Below are positions 36,151 through 45,928 of a stretch of 64,000 nucleotides of DNA, in pieces. A model generated the notes under the pieces. That model searched no databases. It saw nothing but the letters and a program-made list of their open reading frames with translations, and was not told the DNA's origin. Location: positions 62,001 through 126,000 of the forward strand of contig CAWGNT010000018.1 of NCBI GenBank assembly GCA_963824085.1, given 5' to 3'. The number at the start of each line of letters is the position of its first letter. The stretch's first letter is position 1. The translations under genes were made by a program, and so were the position numbers. The DNA is from JARRNE01 sp963824085. Its GTDB lineage: Bacteria; Pseudomonadota; Gammaproteobacteria; Chromatiales; Chromatiaceae.

Positions 36151-36258
36151 CTCGGGCTCCGGCGATACAGTCGGGGAAAAACCAAGCGCGGTCGCTATAT
36201 CGTTCTTGGTCTCTTCGTGGGACCGATGTTCTGGAGGCACCTTGCCGAGAGGTCAACG

Positions 36259-36729
36259 ATGAAATGGTTAGCTCTGGTCCTGCTCTTGGCGGGCTTCCTG
36301 CTCGTTGGGGCGCTCCTGCTCAATCGGCCTCCGCTATTTGATCCACCTGGCCCGGTCGCCCGACTCAGGACGTACCTCACCACCAATGTGGCCGAGACCC
36401 GCCCGGATCATCGGCAACCGGAGCTGCGGACGCTTGTGGTTCCACTTGACGTGAAGGCGGCCAAGGCGGCGGTCTTGGACGCCATCGGAAGGCTGGGATG
36501 GGGGGACGTGCGGGTGGGGTCCGACGAGATCCGTGCGGTTACGGTCACGCCCCTGTTGGGTTTTCGAGATGACGTCACGGTACGGCTCACGGCTGCCGAA
36601 GGCGGCGGCACCCGTGTCGATGCGCGCTCGGCCTCGCGGGTTGGCCGCGGCGATCTAGCGGCGAACGAACGACACCTGTTGGATCTGTTCGCCGCCTTGG
36701 ATTCGGAGACCCGGGCCGCGAGACCCTAG
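36259..36729 (+). CDS. DUF1499 domain protein, membrane-anchored
   Basis: A 156-residue protein from the ATG at 36259 (GAGAGG upstream). One N-terminal helix (WLALVLLLAGFLLVGALLL) precedes the DUF1499 domain with VAETRPDHRQPEL, LGWGDVRVGSDEIRAVTVTP and GFRDDVTVRLTAAEGGGTRV. The domain faces the periplasm or the cytoplasm; the function is unknown. Confidence 0.75.
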   Translation: MKWLALVLLLAGFLLVGALLLNRPPLFDPPGPVARLRTYLTTNVAETRPDHRQPELRTLVVPLDVKAAKAAVLDAIGRLGWGDVRVGSDEIRAVTVTPLLGFRDDVTVRLTAAEGGGTRVDARSASRVGRGDLAANERHLLDLFAALDSETRAARP

Positions 36730-36846
36730 GCTCAATACCTCCGTCGGCGCCGGCCGGGTGTCTCAGCTTGGAGGGGGTTGGCGCGACGCTTGTCAGGTAT
36801 CGCCAGCCTCCGCCTTGGCTGGGAGGCTGGCTTGGGGAAACGAGAA

Positions 36847-37293
36847 TCAGGCCGCCCGTTTGTCGTCCGCCTCGAGCTTGCGGATCAGGGGGTAGAGGTG
36901 CTCGGTCTCGCGTTGGATACGATCTAACACGAAGGCAAACATCTCGTTCGTGTCCTTGATGAATGCCTCGTGATTGTCAATCCGCAGCTCTTTTTTCGGC
37001 TCCGAGCACCAGTGCTTTAGGTAATCGGCGAAGATTCGCTTGATTTCCGAGGAGCCGGAGAGAAATCGACTAGCGGTATTCTTGACCGCCTGGTCCGGGT
37101 GGGAGATCAGCCTCCCGCACAGCTGCCTGTCCACCAGCTCCACATGCTCCTTCACATTTTTCCAGTAATCAAAGAACACGTTGCATGTGATCTGGGTATC
37201 GCACATGGAACGGTCTTGGATCAGGTACGTAAAGACGTTTGAGAGCTCCGTGATCTTGTGATTTTGGGCGTGAAGCTGGGAAAACGTGACCAT
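36847..37293 (-). CDS. Hemerythrin HHE-type protein
   Basis: A 148-residue all-helical protein from the ATG at 37293, preceded by GGAGGAACC. The pattern LHAQNHKITELSNVFTYLIQ, YWKNVKEHVELVDRQLCGRL and IDNHEAFIKDTNEMF with ETEHLYPLIRK fits a hemerythrin-like four-helix bundle with His and Glu ligands for a di-iron site. It may sense or store oxygen or protect iron-sulfur proteins. It stands alone. Confidence 0.75.
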   Translation of the reverse strand: MVTFSQLHAQNHKITELSNVFTYLIQDRSMCDTQITCNVFFDYWKNVKEHVELVDRQLCGRLISHPDQAVKNTASRFLSGSSEIKRIFADYLKHWCSEPKKELRIDNHEAFIKDTNEMFAFVLDRIQRETEHLYPLIRKLEADDKRAA

Positions 37294-37576
37294 AGGTTCC
37301 TCCAGTTGGACCGGATAATGAACAGCGACTGACTGGTGTCGTGGGAAGGAGCAGAAAGGATTTCGCGATAGGACTGTTATTGTTTCGCTCGGAGAGGCGG
37401 CCGCCTGTTCCGCGGACCCCGAACAATACGGTACGCTGTAGGGTATTTCAAGCCGTGGAACTACGTACGGCGCAGCGGACTCTGTGGACGCGTCCTGCAC
37501 CCGGGGCATTTCTTCTCGCCAGCGGTTCGCGGCAGGCGCCCGGCCGCCGGCGCGGAAGGGGCGGACCGCTCGGTCC

Positions 37577-37735
37577 TAGGCGATTTCTGTCAAATCATGT
37601 ACCACCTTGCTGGTCCTTTCGCCCGCCTTCGGCGTCGCGCCGGCAGTCACATAGCCGACTATGCTCTGCCAGAGCCCCTTGAAGGTGAACGAAAATCCTG
37701 CGCAATCTGGTACATGACTTTCCGGCAATCGCCTA
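37577..37735 (-). mobile_element. MITE-like repeat, copy 1 (159 bp)
   Basis: On the minus strand it runs from taggcgattgccggaaa to tttgacagaaatcgccta and is clearly homologous along its whole length to 55595-55755. The ends are inverted repeats (taggcgatt / aatcgccta). It overlaps the end of the downstream Hsp20 gene by a few bases. It encodes no transposase; a short open frame (VTAGATPKAGERTSKVVHDL) is shared by both copies. Confidence 0.7.
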
Positions 37736-38128
37736 ACCGGTGCGGATCTCGATTTTTCGTGGGCGCACCGCTGCACGTTTGGGAATCCGCACGGTCAGCA
37801 CGCCGTCCCTCAGGCTGGCTTCGACCTGCTCGGTGTCCAGCTCGCCGCTGAGGGCGAAATCGCGCTCAAAGCGCGTCGCCCGGACATCCGTATACAAGGA
37901 CTCCATGCCCTCGGGCGCGCCCACATGGACATCACCCTCGATGTGGAGCGTGTCCTTATCCACACGGACGGTTAGCCGCTCCTTGGAGACGCCGGGCATG
38001 TCCGCCTCGAGCGTGATTCCATGCGGGTTCTCGAAGACATTGACGTGCGGTCGCAGTACGGCGTCGCGGGGTCGGCCTTGCCGGACGTCGTTGGGCTCGG
38101 TGCCTGCAGTCTCGGGCTTTTCGGTCAT
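37733..38128 (-). CDS. Small heat shock protein, Hsp20 family (first paralogue)
   Basis: A 131-residue alpha-crystallin-domain protein: VNVFENPHGITLEADMPGVS, VRVDKDTLHIEGDVHVG, and ASLRDGVLTVRIPKRA, the last with the conserved GVL motif. It holds unfolded proteins in a refoldable state. It is 20 bases downstream of a second Hsp20 gene, and the pair forms an operon. The MITE-like repeat touches its 3' end. Confidence 0.92.
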   Translation of the reverse strand: MTEKPETAGTEPNDVRQGRPRDAVLRPHVNVFENPHGITLEADMPGVSKERLTVRVDKDTLHIEGDVHVGAPEGMESLYTDVRATRFERDFALSGELDTEQVEASLRDGVLTVRIPKRAAVRPRKIEIRTG

Positions 38129-38148
38129 CGCTCCATCTCCTTCGCTGA

Positions 38149-38592
38149 TTACCTGATCTCGATCCGTCTTGGTTGCGCGGCCTTTCGCCGATGGACGGAG
38201 ATCTGCAGAACCCCGTCGCGGTAGCTGGCATCCACTTTATCGGGATCCACGTCCTCCGGGAGTGCGATGACGCGTCGGAACTGACCACTGAAACGCTCGC
38301 GGCTGTAGTAGTGTGCCCCTTCGTGGAGCGGTGCCTTACGCTCGCCTGCAACCGTCAGCAGGTTCTGCTGGATGGAGATGTCCATATCGGCCGCATTCGC
38401 GCCGGCGACGAAAAGGTAGACGTCCACCCTTTCCGCCGTTACCCCGACGTTGATCGGCGGGTAGGTGTCGCGGGCAACGGAGCGAATACCCGCCGGCCAT
38501 GGTGAGCGGCCGAAGGACCCCTCCAGCTCGCGCTGCATCCGCCTTAGGTCATCGAACAGATTGCCTTCGAAGTTGGTCAAGCTACCAAACAT
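38149..38592 (-). CDS. Small heat shock protein, Hsp20 family (second paralogue)
   Basis: A 147-residue protein with the alpha-crystallin domain: PPINVGVTAERVDVYLFVAG, SIQQNLLTVAGERKAPLHEG, FSGQFRRVIALPEDVDPDKV and ASYRDGVLQISV. It begins MFGSLTNFEGNLFDDLRRMQ, an IbpA-like N-terminus. It is the first gene of a two-gene Hsp20 operon. The two proteins probably form mixed oligomers. Confidence 0.92.
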   Translation of the reverse strand: MFGSLTNFEGNLFDDLRRMQRELEGSFGRSPWPAGIRSVARDTYPPINVGVTAERVDVYLFVAGANAADMDISIQQNLLTVAGERKAPLHEGAHYYSRERFSGQFRRVIALPEDVDPDKVDASYRDGVLQISVHRRKAAQPRRIEIR

Positions 38593-38730
38593 CTCTTAAA
38601 CCTCCTCAGCGTCAGTCATCCTCGTTGGACAGGGGAGCAGTATCCGTTATGCGTGCTGCCGCTCCCGTGATCGCGTTGGGCAGCGCGTCCGCGGGGAGGG
38701 GGCTGCCCGTGGGCGGAGTCCTCCATTCGA

Positions 38731-39210
38731 CTATCGCCGCTCGCGGAAGAAATCGCGCAGGAGCTGACCGCATTGCTCAGCCATCAGCTCTCCGGAGCAC
38801 TCTACCTTGTGATTGAACCTGGGATCGGCGGGAAGCAGGTCGAAGACGCTCCCGCACGCCCCACCTTTCGGGTCCGGCGCGCCGTACACGATCCGCCCCA
38901 CGCGAGCGTGGACGGCAGCCCCCGCGCACATGACGCAAGGCTCGAGTGTGACATAGAGGATGGTGCCGGGCAGTCGATAGTTGCCGACTCGTCGACCCGC
39001 GTCGCGAAGTGCGAGAATTTCCGCATGGGCGCTCGGGTCATGCTCAGCGATCGGCCGGTTCCAGCCCTCGCCCACGACCTCCCCCTCTCTGACCAGCACG
39101 GCGCCGACGGGAACCTCGCCTGCCGCTCCTGCATACTCCGCAAGTGCCAAGGCTCGGCACATCCAGTGCGCATCGCCAGACCCGAGCGCATCCTCAACAG
39201 TGTTTGGCAT
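38731..39210 (-). CDS. tadA: tRNA-specific adenosine deaminase
   Basis: A 159-residue deaminase with the zinc-binding HAE motif in DPSAHAEILALRDAG and PCxxC in LEPCVMCAGAAVHARVGRIV. It converts A34 to inosine in the anticodon of tRNA-Arg(ACG). Length matches the family. It lies downstream of guaA on the same strand, a common gammaproteobacterial order. Confidence 0.95.
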   Translation of the reverse strand: MPNTVEDALGSGDAHWMCRALALAEYAGAAGEVPVGAVLVREGEVVGEGWNRPIAEHDPSAHAEILALRDAGRRVGNYRLPGTILYVTLEPCVMCAGAAVHARVGRIVYGAPDPKGGACGSVFDLLPADPRFNHKVECSGELMAEQCGQLLRDFFRERR

Positions 39211-39276
39211 CGTCGCTCAGCTCGAACACCCATGGGAGCGCGCTGCGCGCAACTTTCATTACGGCAATCACCTCCT

Positions 39277-40863
39277 CTACTCCCATTCGATGGTACCGGG
39301 CGGCTTGCCTGTGATGTCGTATACGACGCGTGAGACACCGCGGACCTCGTTGACGATGCGTCGGCACACATGGTCGAGAAAGTCGTAGGGCAGGTGCGCC
39401 CAACGTGCGGTCATGAAGTCCACCGTCTCCACGGCGCGCAGCGCGATCACGTAATCGTAGTGACGGTTATCCCCCACAACCCCTACGGATCTGACCGGCA
39501 GAAAGACCGTGAAGGCCTGGGAGACCTGGTCGTAGAGCTCGGCGCGGTGCAGCTCTTCGATGAATATGTGATCCGCCTCGCGCAGTACGTCGGCGCGTCC
39601 CTTGGTGACCTCGCCCAGCACGCGAACCCCGAGGCCCGGACCGGGAAATGGGTGCCGATAGACCATGTCGGCGGGAAGACCGAGCTCGACACCGATCTTG
39701 CGCACCTCGTCCTTGAAGAGCTCGCGCAAAGGCTCCACGAGCGCGAGCTTCATGTAGTCGGGCAGCCCGCCCACGTTGTGATGGGACTTGATGACCTTTG
39801 CCTTGCCGGTCCGCGCCCCGGCGGATTCGATGACGTCGGGATAGATGGTGCCCTGTGCCAGCCACTTGACGCGGGGAAGCCGCTCCGCCTCCTTCTCGAA
39901 CACCTCGATGAAGGTGTTGCCGATGATCCTGCGTTTCTGCTCCGGATCGGCCGTATTCCGAAGTCGGTCCAGGAAACGTCCTTCCGCGTTAACGCGAATC
40001 ACCTTCACCCCCATGTGCCGCGCAAAGGTGCGCATGACCTGGTCCCCTTCGTTCAGGCGCAGCAGGCCGTTGTCCACGAAGACACAGGTGAGCTGGTCGC
40101 CGATGGCCTTGTGCAGCAAGGCCGCCACCACGGAGGAATCGACGCCGCCGGACAGACCGAGCAGAACTTCGTCGTTGGCGACTTGCCGGCGAACCTGGTC
40201 GATGGTGTCGGCGATGATGTTGCCAGGCGTCCAGAGGCTTCCGCAGCCGCAGATGTCGTGGACGAAACGCTCGATGATGCGCTGACCCTGCCGGGTGTGC
40301 GTCACCTCCGGGTGAAACTGCAGGCCGTAGAACCCGCGTTCTTCGTCCGCCATCCCCGCCAGAGGGGCGTTCGCCGTCTCGCAGATCACGTGAAAGCCTG
40401 GCGGCAGGGCGTCGACGCGGTCCCCATGGCTCATCCAGACGTCGAGTAGGCCGTAGCCCTCCGGGCTCGTGTGATCCTCGATATCCCGCAACAGACGGGA
40501 GTGGCCGCGAGCGCGGACCTGGGCATAGCCGTATTCGCGCTGGGCCGCGGGCGCCACTTGGCCGCCCAGCTGGGCGGCCATCGTCTGCATGCCGTAGCAC
40601 ACGCCGAGCACCGGCACCACGAGCTCGAAGACCAACGGATCGGTCCGTGGCGTCTGCGCTTCATGAACCGACTGCGGGCCGCCGGAGAGGATGACGCCCC
40701 TGGGGCCAAACTCCCGTACCCGCTGCGCATCCATGTCCCAGGGATGAATCTCGCAGTAGACCCCCGCTTCGCGTACCCGGCGCGCGATGAGCTGGGTGTA
40801 TTGGGAGCCGAAGTCGAGGATCAGGATGCGGTCGGCATGGATCCCTTGGGGGGTGGGCGTCAT
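39277..40863 (-). CDS. guaA: GMP synthase (glutamine-hydrolysing)
   Basis: A 528-residue protein from the ATG at 40863 (an in-frame start exists at 40884). The glutamine amidotransferase domain has LGVCYGMQTMA with the catalytic Cys and LQFHPEVTHT. The PP-loop ATPase domain has LLGLSGGVDSSVVAALLHKA. The C-terminal dimerisation domain ends GTIEWE. It converts XMP to GMP. It lies about 200 bases downstream of guaB. Confidence 0.97.
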   Translation of the reverse strand: MTPTPQGIHADRILILDFGSQYTQLIARRVREAGVYCEIHPWDMDAQRVREFGPRGVILSGGPQSVHEAQTPRTDPLVFELVVPVLGVCYGMQTMAAQLGGQVAPAAQREYGYAQVRARGHSRLLRDIEDHTSPEGYGLLDVWMSHGDRVDALPPGFHVICETANAPLAGMADEERGFYGLQFHPEVTHTRQGQRIIERFVHDICGCGSLWTPGNIIADTIDQVRRQVANDEVLLGLSGGVDSSVVAALLHKAIGDQLTCVFVDNGLLRLNEGDQVMRTFARHMGVKVIRVNAEGRFLDRLRNTADPEQKRRIIGNTFIEVFEKEAERLPRVKWLAQGTIYPDVIESAGARTGKAKVIKSHHNVGGLPDYMKLALVEPLRELFKDEVRKIGVELGLPADMVYRHPFPGPGLGVRVLGEVTKGRADVLREADHIFIEELHRAELYDQVSQAFTVFLPVRSVGVVGDNRHYDYVIALRAVETVDFMTARWAHLPYDFLDHVCRRIVNEVRGVSRVVYDITGKPPGTIEWE

Positions 40864-41069
40864 AAAGCTGCCTGGAATAACCAAGGTGATGCGTGTCGAA
40901 CCTCTGCTACGGGTGGTGCGACTCGCGTGGCCACAGACGGTGCTGCGGAGCGCACATGGCCGCGTTCGTGACCTGTCCCGGCATCCGGCGCTTGACCTAG
41001 GCGTCGCACCTTCGCTTCAGCGTCGATCACCATTCCCACGCGCCCGCGCCTTGGCGTGAATGCGCCCAG

Positions 41070-42539
41070 TCAGCGGTCGATCCGGTAGTTCGGGGCCTCT
41101 TTGGTGATCTGGACGTCGTGCACGTGGGACTCGCTTACACCCGCGTTACTCACCCGGACGAACTGCGGCTTGGTCCGCATCTCGTCGATGTTGGAGCACC
41201 CGGTGTAGCCCATACTGGAGCGCAGGCCCCCGATCAGCTGATGGACGACGTTGATCAGGCTACCTTTATAGGGCACTCGCCCTTCGATGCCCTCCGGGAC
41301 CAGCTTCTCCTTATCCGTCTCTTCCTGGAAGTAGCGGTCGCTGGAGCCTTCCTTGCTGCCCATCGCGCCGAGAGAGCCCATGCCGCGGTAGGACTTGTAG
41401 GAGCGCCCTTGGTAGATCTCCACTTCACCGGGGGATTCGTCGGTGCCGGCGAAGAGTCCGCCGATCATGGCGCTGTGCGCACCGGCGGCGATCACCTTGG
41501 CGACGTCACCGGAGAAGCGCAGGCCACCGTCCGCGATCAAGGGCACGCCGGTCCCTTCGAGGGCGTCGTTGACGTTGGCGACGGCGGTGATCTGCGGGAC
41601 ACCCACCCCCGCGACGATCCGGGTCGTGCAGATGGACCCTGGCCCGATGCCGACCTTGACCGCATCGGCGCCCGCTTCCACCAAGGCGCGTGCCGCAGAT
41701 CCAGTGGCGATATTGCCGCCGATTACCTCCACCCGTGGAAACTGGCGTTTGATCCACGCCACCCGGTCGAGCACGCCTTGGGAGTGACCGTGGGCCGTGT
41801 CTACCACGACGACATCGACGCCCGCCTCGACCAGTGCCGCTACCCGCTCGTCCGTCCCGGACCCGACGCCGACGGCCGCACCGACGCGCAGCCGCTCGTG
41901 ATCGTCGCGTGAAGCCTTGGGAAAGTCTTTCGCCTTCTGGATGTCCTTGACGGTGATCATGCCCCTGAGCTCGAAGCGCCCGTTGACCACCAGCACCTTT
42001 TCGATCCGATGCTTGTGGAGCAGACTCACCACCTCATCGCGGCTGGCGCCCTCACGCACCGTTACCAACCTTTCGCGCGGGGTCATGATGCTGCTGACGG
42101 GCTCGTCGAGCCGGGTCTCGAAGCGCAGGTCACGAGCAGTGACGATGCCGTCCAGGTGGCCGTCCGCGGTGACCACCGGCACGCCGGAGATGTTGTGCGC
42201 GCGGGTGATCTTGATGACTTCGCCCACACTTGTGTCCGGCGTGACCGTGATCGGGTCGCGGATGATCCCGCTCTCGTACTTCTTGACCGTGAGAACTTCG
42301 CGGGCTTGACGCTCGGCGCTCATGTTCTTGTGGATGATACCGATGCCGCCTTCCAGGGCCATTGCAATGGCGAGGCGCGACTCCGTAACCGTGTCCATGG
42401 CCGCCGAGACGAGCGGGATTCTGAGCTCGATCCCACGGGTCAGCCGGCTCGTAAGGTCTGCCTCGTTCGGCAGCACGCGGGAATGTGCCGGTACGAGGAG
42501 CACGTCGTCGAAAGTGAGGGCTTCTTGGATGAGGCGCAT
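41070..42539 (-). CDS. guaB: IMP dehydrogenase
   Basis: A 489-residue enzyme. The catalytic loop GIGPGSICTTRIVAGVGVPQ contains the active-site Cys, and DTAHGHSQGV and GGIGIIHKNM mark the barrel. Two CBS domains (near residues 93-200) are inserted after the first strands. It oxidises IMP to XMP, the committed step to GMP. Transcription runs toward guaA; xseA is divergent, 137 bases away. Confidence 0.97.
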   Translation of the reverse strand: MRLIQEALTFDDVLLVPAHSRVLPNEADLTSRLTRGIELRIPLVSAAMDTVTESRLAIAMALEGGIGIIHKNMSAERQAREVLTVKKYESGIIRDPITVTPDTSVGEVIKITRAHNISGVPVVTADGHLDGIVTARDLRFETRLDEPVSSIMTPRERLVTVREGASRDEVVSLLHKHRIEKVLVVNGRFELRGMITVKDIQKAKDFPKASRDDHERLRVGAAVGVGSGTDERVAALVEAGVDVVVVDTAHGHSQGVLDRVAWIKRQFPRVEVIGGNIATGSAARALVEAGADAVKVGIGPGSICTTRIVAGVGVPQITAVANVNDALEGTGVPLIADGGLRFSGDVAKVIAAGAHSAMIGGLFAGTDESPGEVEIYQGRSYKSYRGMGSLGAMGSKEGSSDRYFQEETDKEKLVPEGIEGRVPYKGSLINVVHQLIGGLRSSMGYTGCSNIDEMRTKPQFVRVSNAGVSESHVHDVQITKEAPNYRIDR

Positions 42540-42675
42540 AGAGGTACCGGGCACGTGGGGGTGCTAGCGCAAGAGTAACGGGCGATTATAGGTTTTACAG
42601 GTTTGAGGGTAAACTCGGCTCCCTCTGCGCGGAGCGGGGCTTCGCGCCTGGCCGTCGCCGAGCCTCAAGACCCCG

Positions 42676-44046
42676 ATGCCTCTCGACCCACTCCAAATAC
42701 GCCTGGATTTCTCACGCGACGTCTTCACGGTATCCCGGCTCAACCGGGAGGCGCGTGCCGTTCTCGAGGGGAGCTTTCCGCTCCTCTGGGTCGAAGGTGA
42801 GATCTCCAATCTGGCGCAGCCCGCCTCGGGCCACATCTACTTCACCCTCAAGGACCCCGCTGCCCAGGTGCGCTGCGCCATGTTTCGGGCCAAGCGTCTG
42901 CTGCTGGGTTTTGTCCCCGCCAGCGGGCAGCACGTGCTGGTGCGGGCCCGCGTCAGCCTGTACGAAGGCCGCGGCGAGTTCCAGCTCAACGTCGAGCACA
43001 TGGAGTCGGCGGGGGAAGGTGCGTTGCGCCTGGAATTCGAGCGGCTCAAGCAGAAGCTGGCCGCCGAGGGCCTGTTCGACGAGGGGCGAAAACGCCCGCT
43101 TCCGGGCTTTCCACGCCAGGTGGGCCTAGTGACCTCGCCTACGGGGGCGGCGATACGGGATCTGCTGAGCGTGCTGCGGCGGCGTTTCCCGGCGCTGCCG
43201 GTCGTCGTCTACCCGGCTCAAGTGCAAGGGGACGGCGCTGTGGAGGAGCTCGTCGCCATGCTCGATCTCGCCAACCGACGCCGTGAGTGCGACGTACTGG
43301 TGCTGGCCCGCGGGGGCGGCTCCCTCGAGGACCTCATGGCCTTCAACGACGAGCGCCTGGCGCGCGCGATTCGCGGCTCGACGATCCCCGTGGTCACCGG
43401 TGTCGGGCACGAGATCGATCTCACCATCGCCGATCTGGTTGCCGACCGCCGCGGTGCGACCCCCTCCGCCGCCGCCGAGCTCATCAGCCCTTCGGCCGTT
43501 CACGTCGTCCAGCGGCTGCACGGGTTCGAGGAGCGGCTGGGTATCGCTCTAGGGCGGGTCATCGTCCACTTGCGCCAGCGCTTGGCGGCGGTGACTCGGC
43601 ACTTGCGCCTCCTCCACCCCGCGGCGCGCGTACAGCGGCAGCAGCAGGGGATCGACGATCTGGAGCGGCGTCTCATCGGGGCCATAAGAAGGCGTCTCGA
43701 TCGGGGGCGGGGACGTTGGCAGCCGATCGATTCCCGCCTCGCTTCGGCCTCACCTCGCCGCTCCCTGGACCGGCTGCGGCTCGAGACCCGTGGGTTGGAA
43801 CGGCGGCTCTTTCGTGCGATGCCGAGGGTACAGCAGCTCCTGCGCGAGCGCCTTGCCCGAGCGGTGCACGCGCTCGAAACCGTCAGCCCGCTTGCGACCT
43901 TGGCGCGGGGGTATGCCATCGTGCGTCTGCTGCCGGGCGGTCGGGTCCTCACGGATGCCGAGGCGGCGGACCCGGGCGCCAGGATCGAGGCACGGCTCGC
44001 GAAGGGGAGCCTGATCTGTCGAGTGGAAGAGCGAACGGAGTCTTGA
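42676..44046 (+). CDS. xseA: Exodeoxyribonuclease VII large subunit
   Basis: A 456-residue protein: an OB-fold N-terminus (WVEGEISNLAQPASGHIYFT), the catalytic domain with VGLVTSPTGAAIRDLLSVLR and LVLARGGGSLEDLMAFNDER, then a long coiled coil and the end ARGYAIVRLL. With XseB it degrades single-stranded DNA to oligonucleotides. No xseB gene is visible in this window. The gene is divergent from guaB, as in many gammaproteobacteria. Confidence 0.96.
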   Translation: MPLDPLQIRLDFSRDVFTVSRLNREARAVLEGSFPLLWVEGEISNLAQPASGHIYFTLKDPAAQVRCAMFRAKRLLLGFVPASGQHVLVRARVSLYEGRGEFQLNVEHMESAGEGALRLEFERLKQKLAAEGLFDEGRKRPLPGFPRQVGLVTSPTGAAIRDLLSVLRRRFPALPVVVYPAQVQGDGAVEELVAMLDLANRRRECDVLVLARGGGSLEDLMAFNDERLARAIRGSTIPVVTGVGHEIDLTIADLVADRRGATPSAAAELISPSAVHVVQRLHGFEERLGIALGRVIVHLRQRLAAVTRHLRLLHPAARVQRQQQGIDDLERRLIGAIRRRLDRGRGRWQPIDSRLASASPRRSLDRLRLETRGLERRLFRAMPRVQQLLRERLARAVHALETVSPLATLARGYAIVRLLPGGRVLTDAEAADPGARIEARLAKGSLICRVEERTES

Positions 44047-44181
44047 TGGGGGGAGGAGCCACCAGCGATCAGCCCCAGCTCCGTGGCGCTGGCGGGTTCG
44101 GAGAGGCGATTATGGCGAAAGTCGCGTGGTATGGATTCCCTAGGGGAACGATTCGGAAACAACTGAACCACTTCGTTCGGC

Positions 44182-44268
44182 GTAGGGTGCAATAGCGGAG
44201 CGTATTGCACCGACTGGGATCAACGGCGGCCTGCGGCGCAATACGGCTGGGGCCTATTGCGCCCTACC
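44182..44268. repeat. Inverted intergenic repeat of the gtagggtgcaatag type
   Basis: gtagggtgcaatag (from 44183) is matched by an inverse ctattgcgccctac ending at 44267, with gcgtattgcac and gcgcaatac as inner arms. It forms a long imperfect stem. It sits between xseA and der, where both genes end, and could act as a bidirectional terminator. The remainder of 44047-44518 shows nothing else. Confidence 0.55.
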
Positions 44269-44518
44269 GTTGGGCGGTCAGAAAAAAATGGTCGAGTTGT
44301 TCTTGAATCGCCACTAGCGGAGCTTGGCATTTGGGGGTGAGGGTAGGCCGGCAGAGCACACTGCGAACATCCCTGCCGCCTACGGTTCCACCGATCGCCC
44401 CCTCATCATCCGGTCGTTTGAGCTGAGGGATGGGCTAATCACTGTGGACATGTGGCGCCATCGCCCACAAAACGCGTCGGCGCGACGTACAGCATTACCA
44501 CCCTGTCGTCTGTCGGGC

Positions 44519-45922
44519 TCAGTGCTTGCGCTGGACGAACTCCTTGAGCCGCTTTCGCTTTCGCTCCTGCCTCGGGGTGAGCCGGTTGCGGCGACCCCCG
44601 AAGGGATTCGCCCCGGTGCGGAGCTCGATTCGCAATGGGGTCCCCTCGAGGTGTAGCGCCTCGCGGAAGCGGTGAATCAGGAACCGCCGGTAGGCTTCGG
44701 GGACATCTTCGGTCTGATTGCCGTGAATGACGATCAGCGGGGGATTGCGTCCGCCTTGGTGCGCGTAGCGCAGCTTGATCCGCCGTCCGCGCACCAGCGG
44801 CGGCTGATGCTCTTGGACGGCAGCCTCCAGAATACGAGTCAACTCGGGCGTGCCGAGATTGCGTGTGGCGTTCGCATAGACCCGATCGACGTCGTCGAGC
44901 AAGAGGCCCACGCCGGACCCGTGCAGGGCCGAGATGAAATGGCGGGCGGCGAAATCCAGGAAACCGAGCTTGCGGCTGAGCCCCCGGCGGACCTCATCGC
45001 GTTGGTCGGGGGCGAGCCCGTCCCACTTGTTGACGGCCACCACCAAGGCCCGTCCGCTCTCGACGACGTGCCCAGCGAGGGTCGCATCCTGCTCACCGAT
45101 CCCTTCCTGCGCATCCAGGACCAGTATAACCACATTGGATGTCTCGATCGCTTGCAGCGTCTTGATTACGCTGAATTTTTCAACCGCATCCTGGACGCGG
45201 GCGCGCCGGCGCATGCCGGCGGTGTCGATCAGGATGTAGTGCCTGTCGTCGCGGCGGAAGGGCACGTAGATGCTGTCCCGCGTGGTACCGGGGCTGTCGA
45301 ATGTCACCAGCCGCTCCTCGCCGAGGAGCCGGTTGATCAGAGTGGACTTGCCCGCATTGGGACGACCGACTACCGCGATCTCGATCCCGATCCCGGACTC
45401 GAGCGGAGGGCAGGCCTCGTCGCGCGCAGGCTCGGGCCGATGCGCGAAGACCTGGTCGATGAGGGCGCTGACGCCCCGCCCCTGGGCCGCGGCGATGGGA
45501 AAGGGCTCCCCCAGCCCGAGGGCGTGAAACTCGGCCGCCGCGATCGCCGGGTCCACGTGGTCGGTTTTGTTCACCACCAGGGTCAGGGGCTTGCCTGTGC
45601 GGCGCAGGCGGTCGGCGATCTCGATATCGTCGCCCGTGCAGCCGTCGCGGGCATCGACGAGAAAGAGCAAATGGTCGGCCTCCTCGACGGCGCGGATCAC
45701 CTGCCCCTCGGTCAGGGCCTCCAACCCCCGGGCCGCCGCGCTCAGTCCACCCGTATCCACCAGGATGTAAGGGGTGGGGCCGATGCGGCCGACACCATAC
45801 TGGCGGTCCCGCGTCAGCCCGGGTACGTCCGCGACGAGGGCGTCCCGAGTCCTCGTCAAGCGGTTGAACAGGGTGGATTTTCCGACGTTCGGTCGGCCGA
45901 CCAGGGTGACGACGCGGAGCAT
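44519..45922 (-). CDS. der: Ribosome assembly GTPase Der (EngA)
   Basis: A 467-residue protein with two tandem GTPase domains: G1 motifs GRPNVGKSTLFNRLT and GRPNAGKSTLINRLL, NKTD and NKWD motifs, and a C-terminal KH-like domain (RIKLRYAHQGGRNPP). It is needed for 50S subunit maturation. It is the last gene of the ndk-der run and starts 7 bases after bamB. Confidence 0.97.
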   Translation of the reverse strand: MLRVVTLVGRPNVGKSTLFNRLTRTRDALVADVPGLTRDRQYGVGRIGPTPYILVDTGGLSAAARGLEALTEGQVIRAVEEADHLLFLVDARDGCTGDDIEIADRLRRTGKPLTLVVNKTDHVDPAIAAAEFHALGLGEPFPIAAAQGRGVSALIDQVFAHRPEPARDEACPPLESGIGIEIAVVGRPNAGKSTLINRLLGEERLVTFDSPGTTRDSIYVPFRRDDRHYILIDTAGMRRRARVQDAVEKFSVIKTLQAIETSNVVILVLDAQEGIGEQDATLAGHVVESGRALVVAVNKWDGLAPDQRDEVRRGLSRKLGFLDFAARHFISALHGSGVGLLLDDVDRVYANATRNLGTPELTRILEAAVQEHQPPLVRGRRIKLRYAHQGGRNPPLIVIHGNQTEDVPEAYRRFLIHRFREALHLEGTPLRIELRTGANPFGGRRNRLTPRQERKRKRLKEFVQRKH

Positions 45923-45928
45923 GTCCCG

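Noticed and set aside
44047..44518. tRNA or small RNA gene after xseA
   Set aside because: Stems there belong to an inverted repeat; no cloverleaf or anticodon loop is seen.
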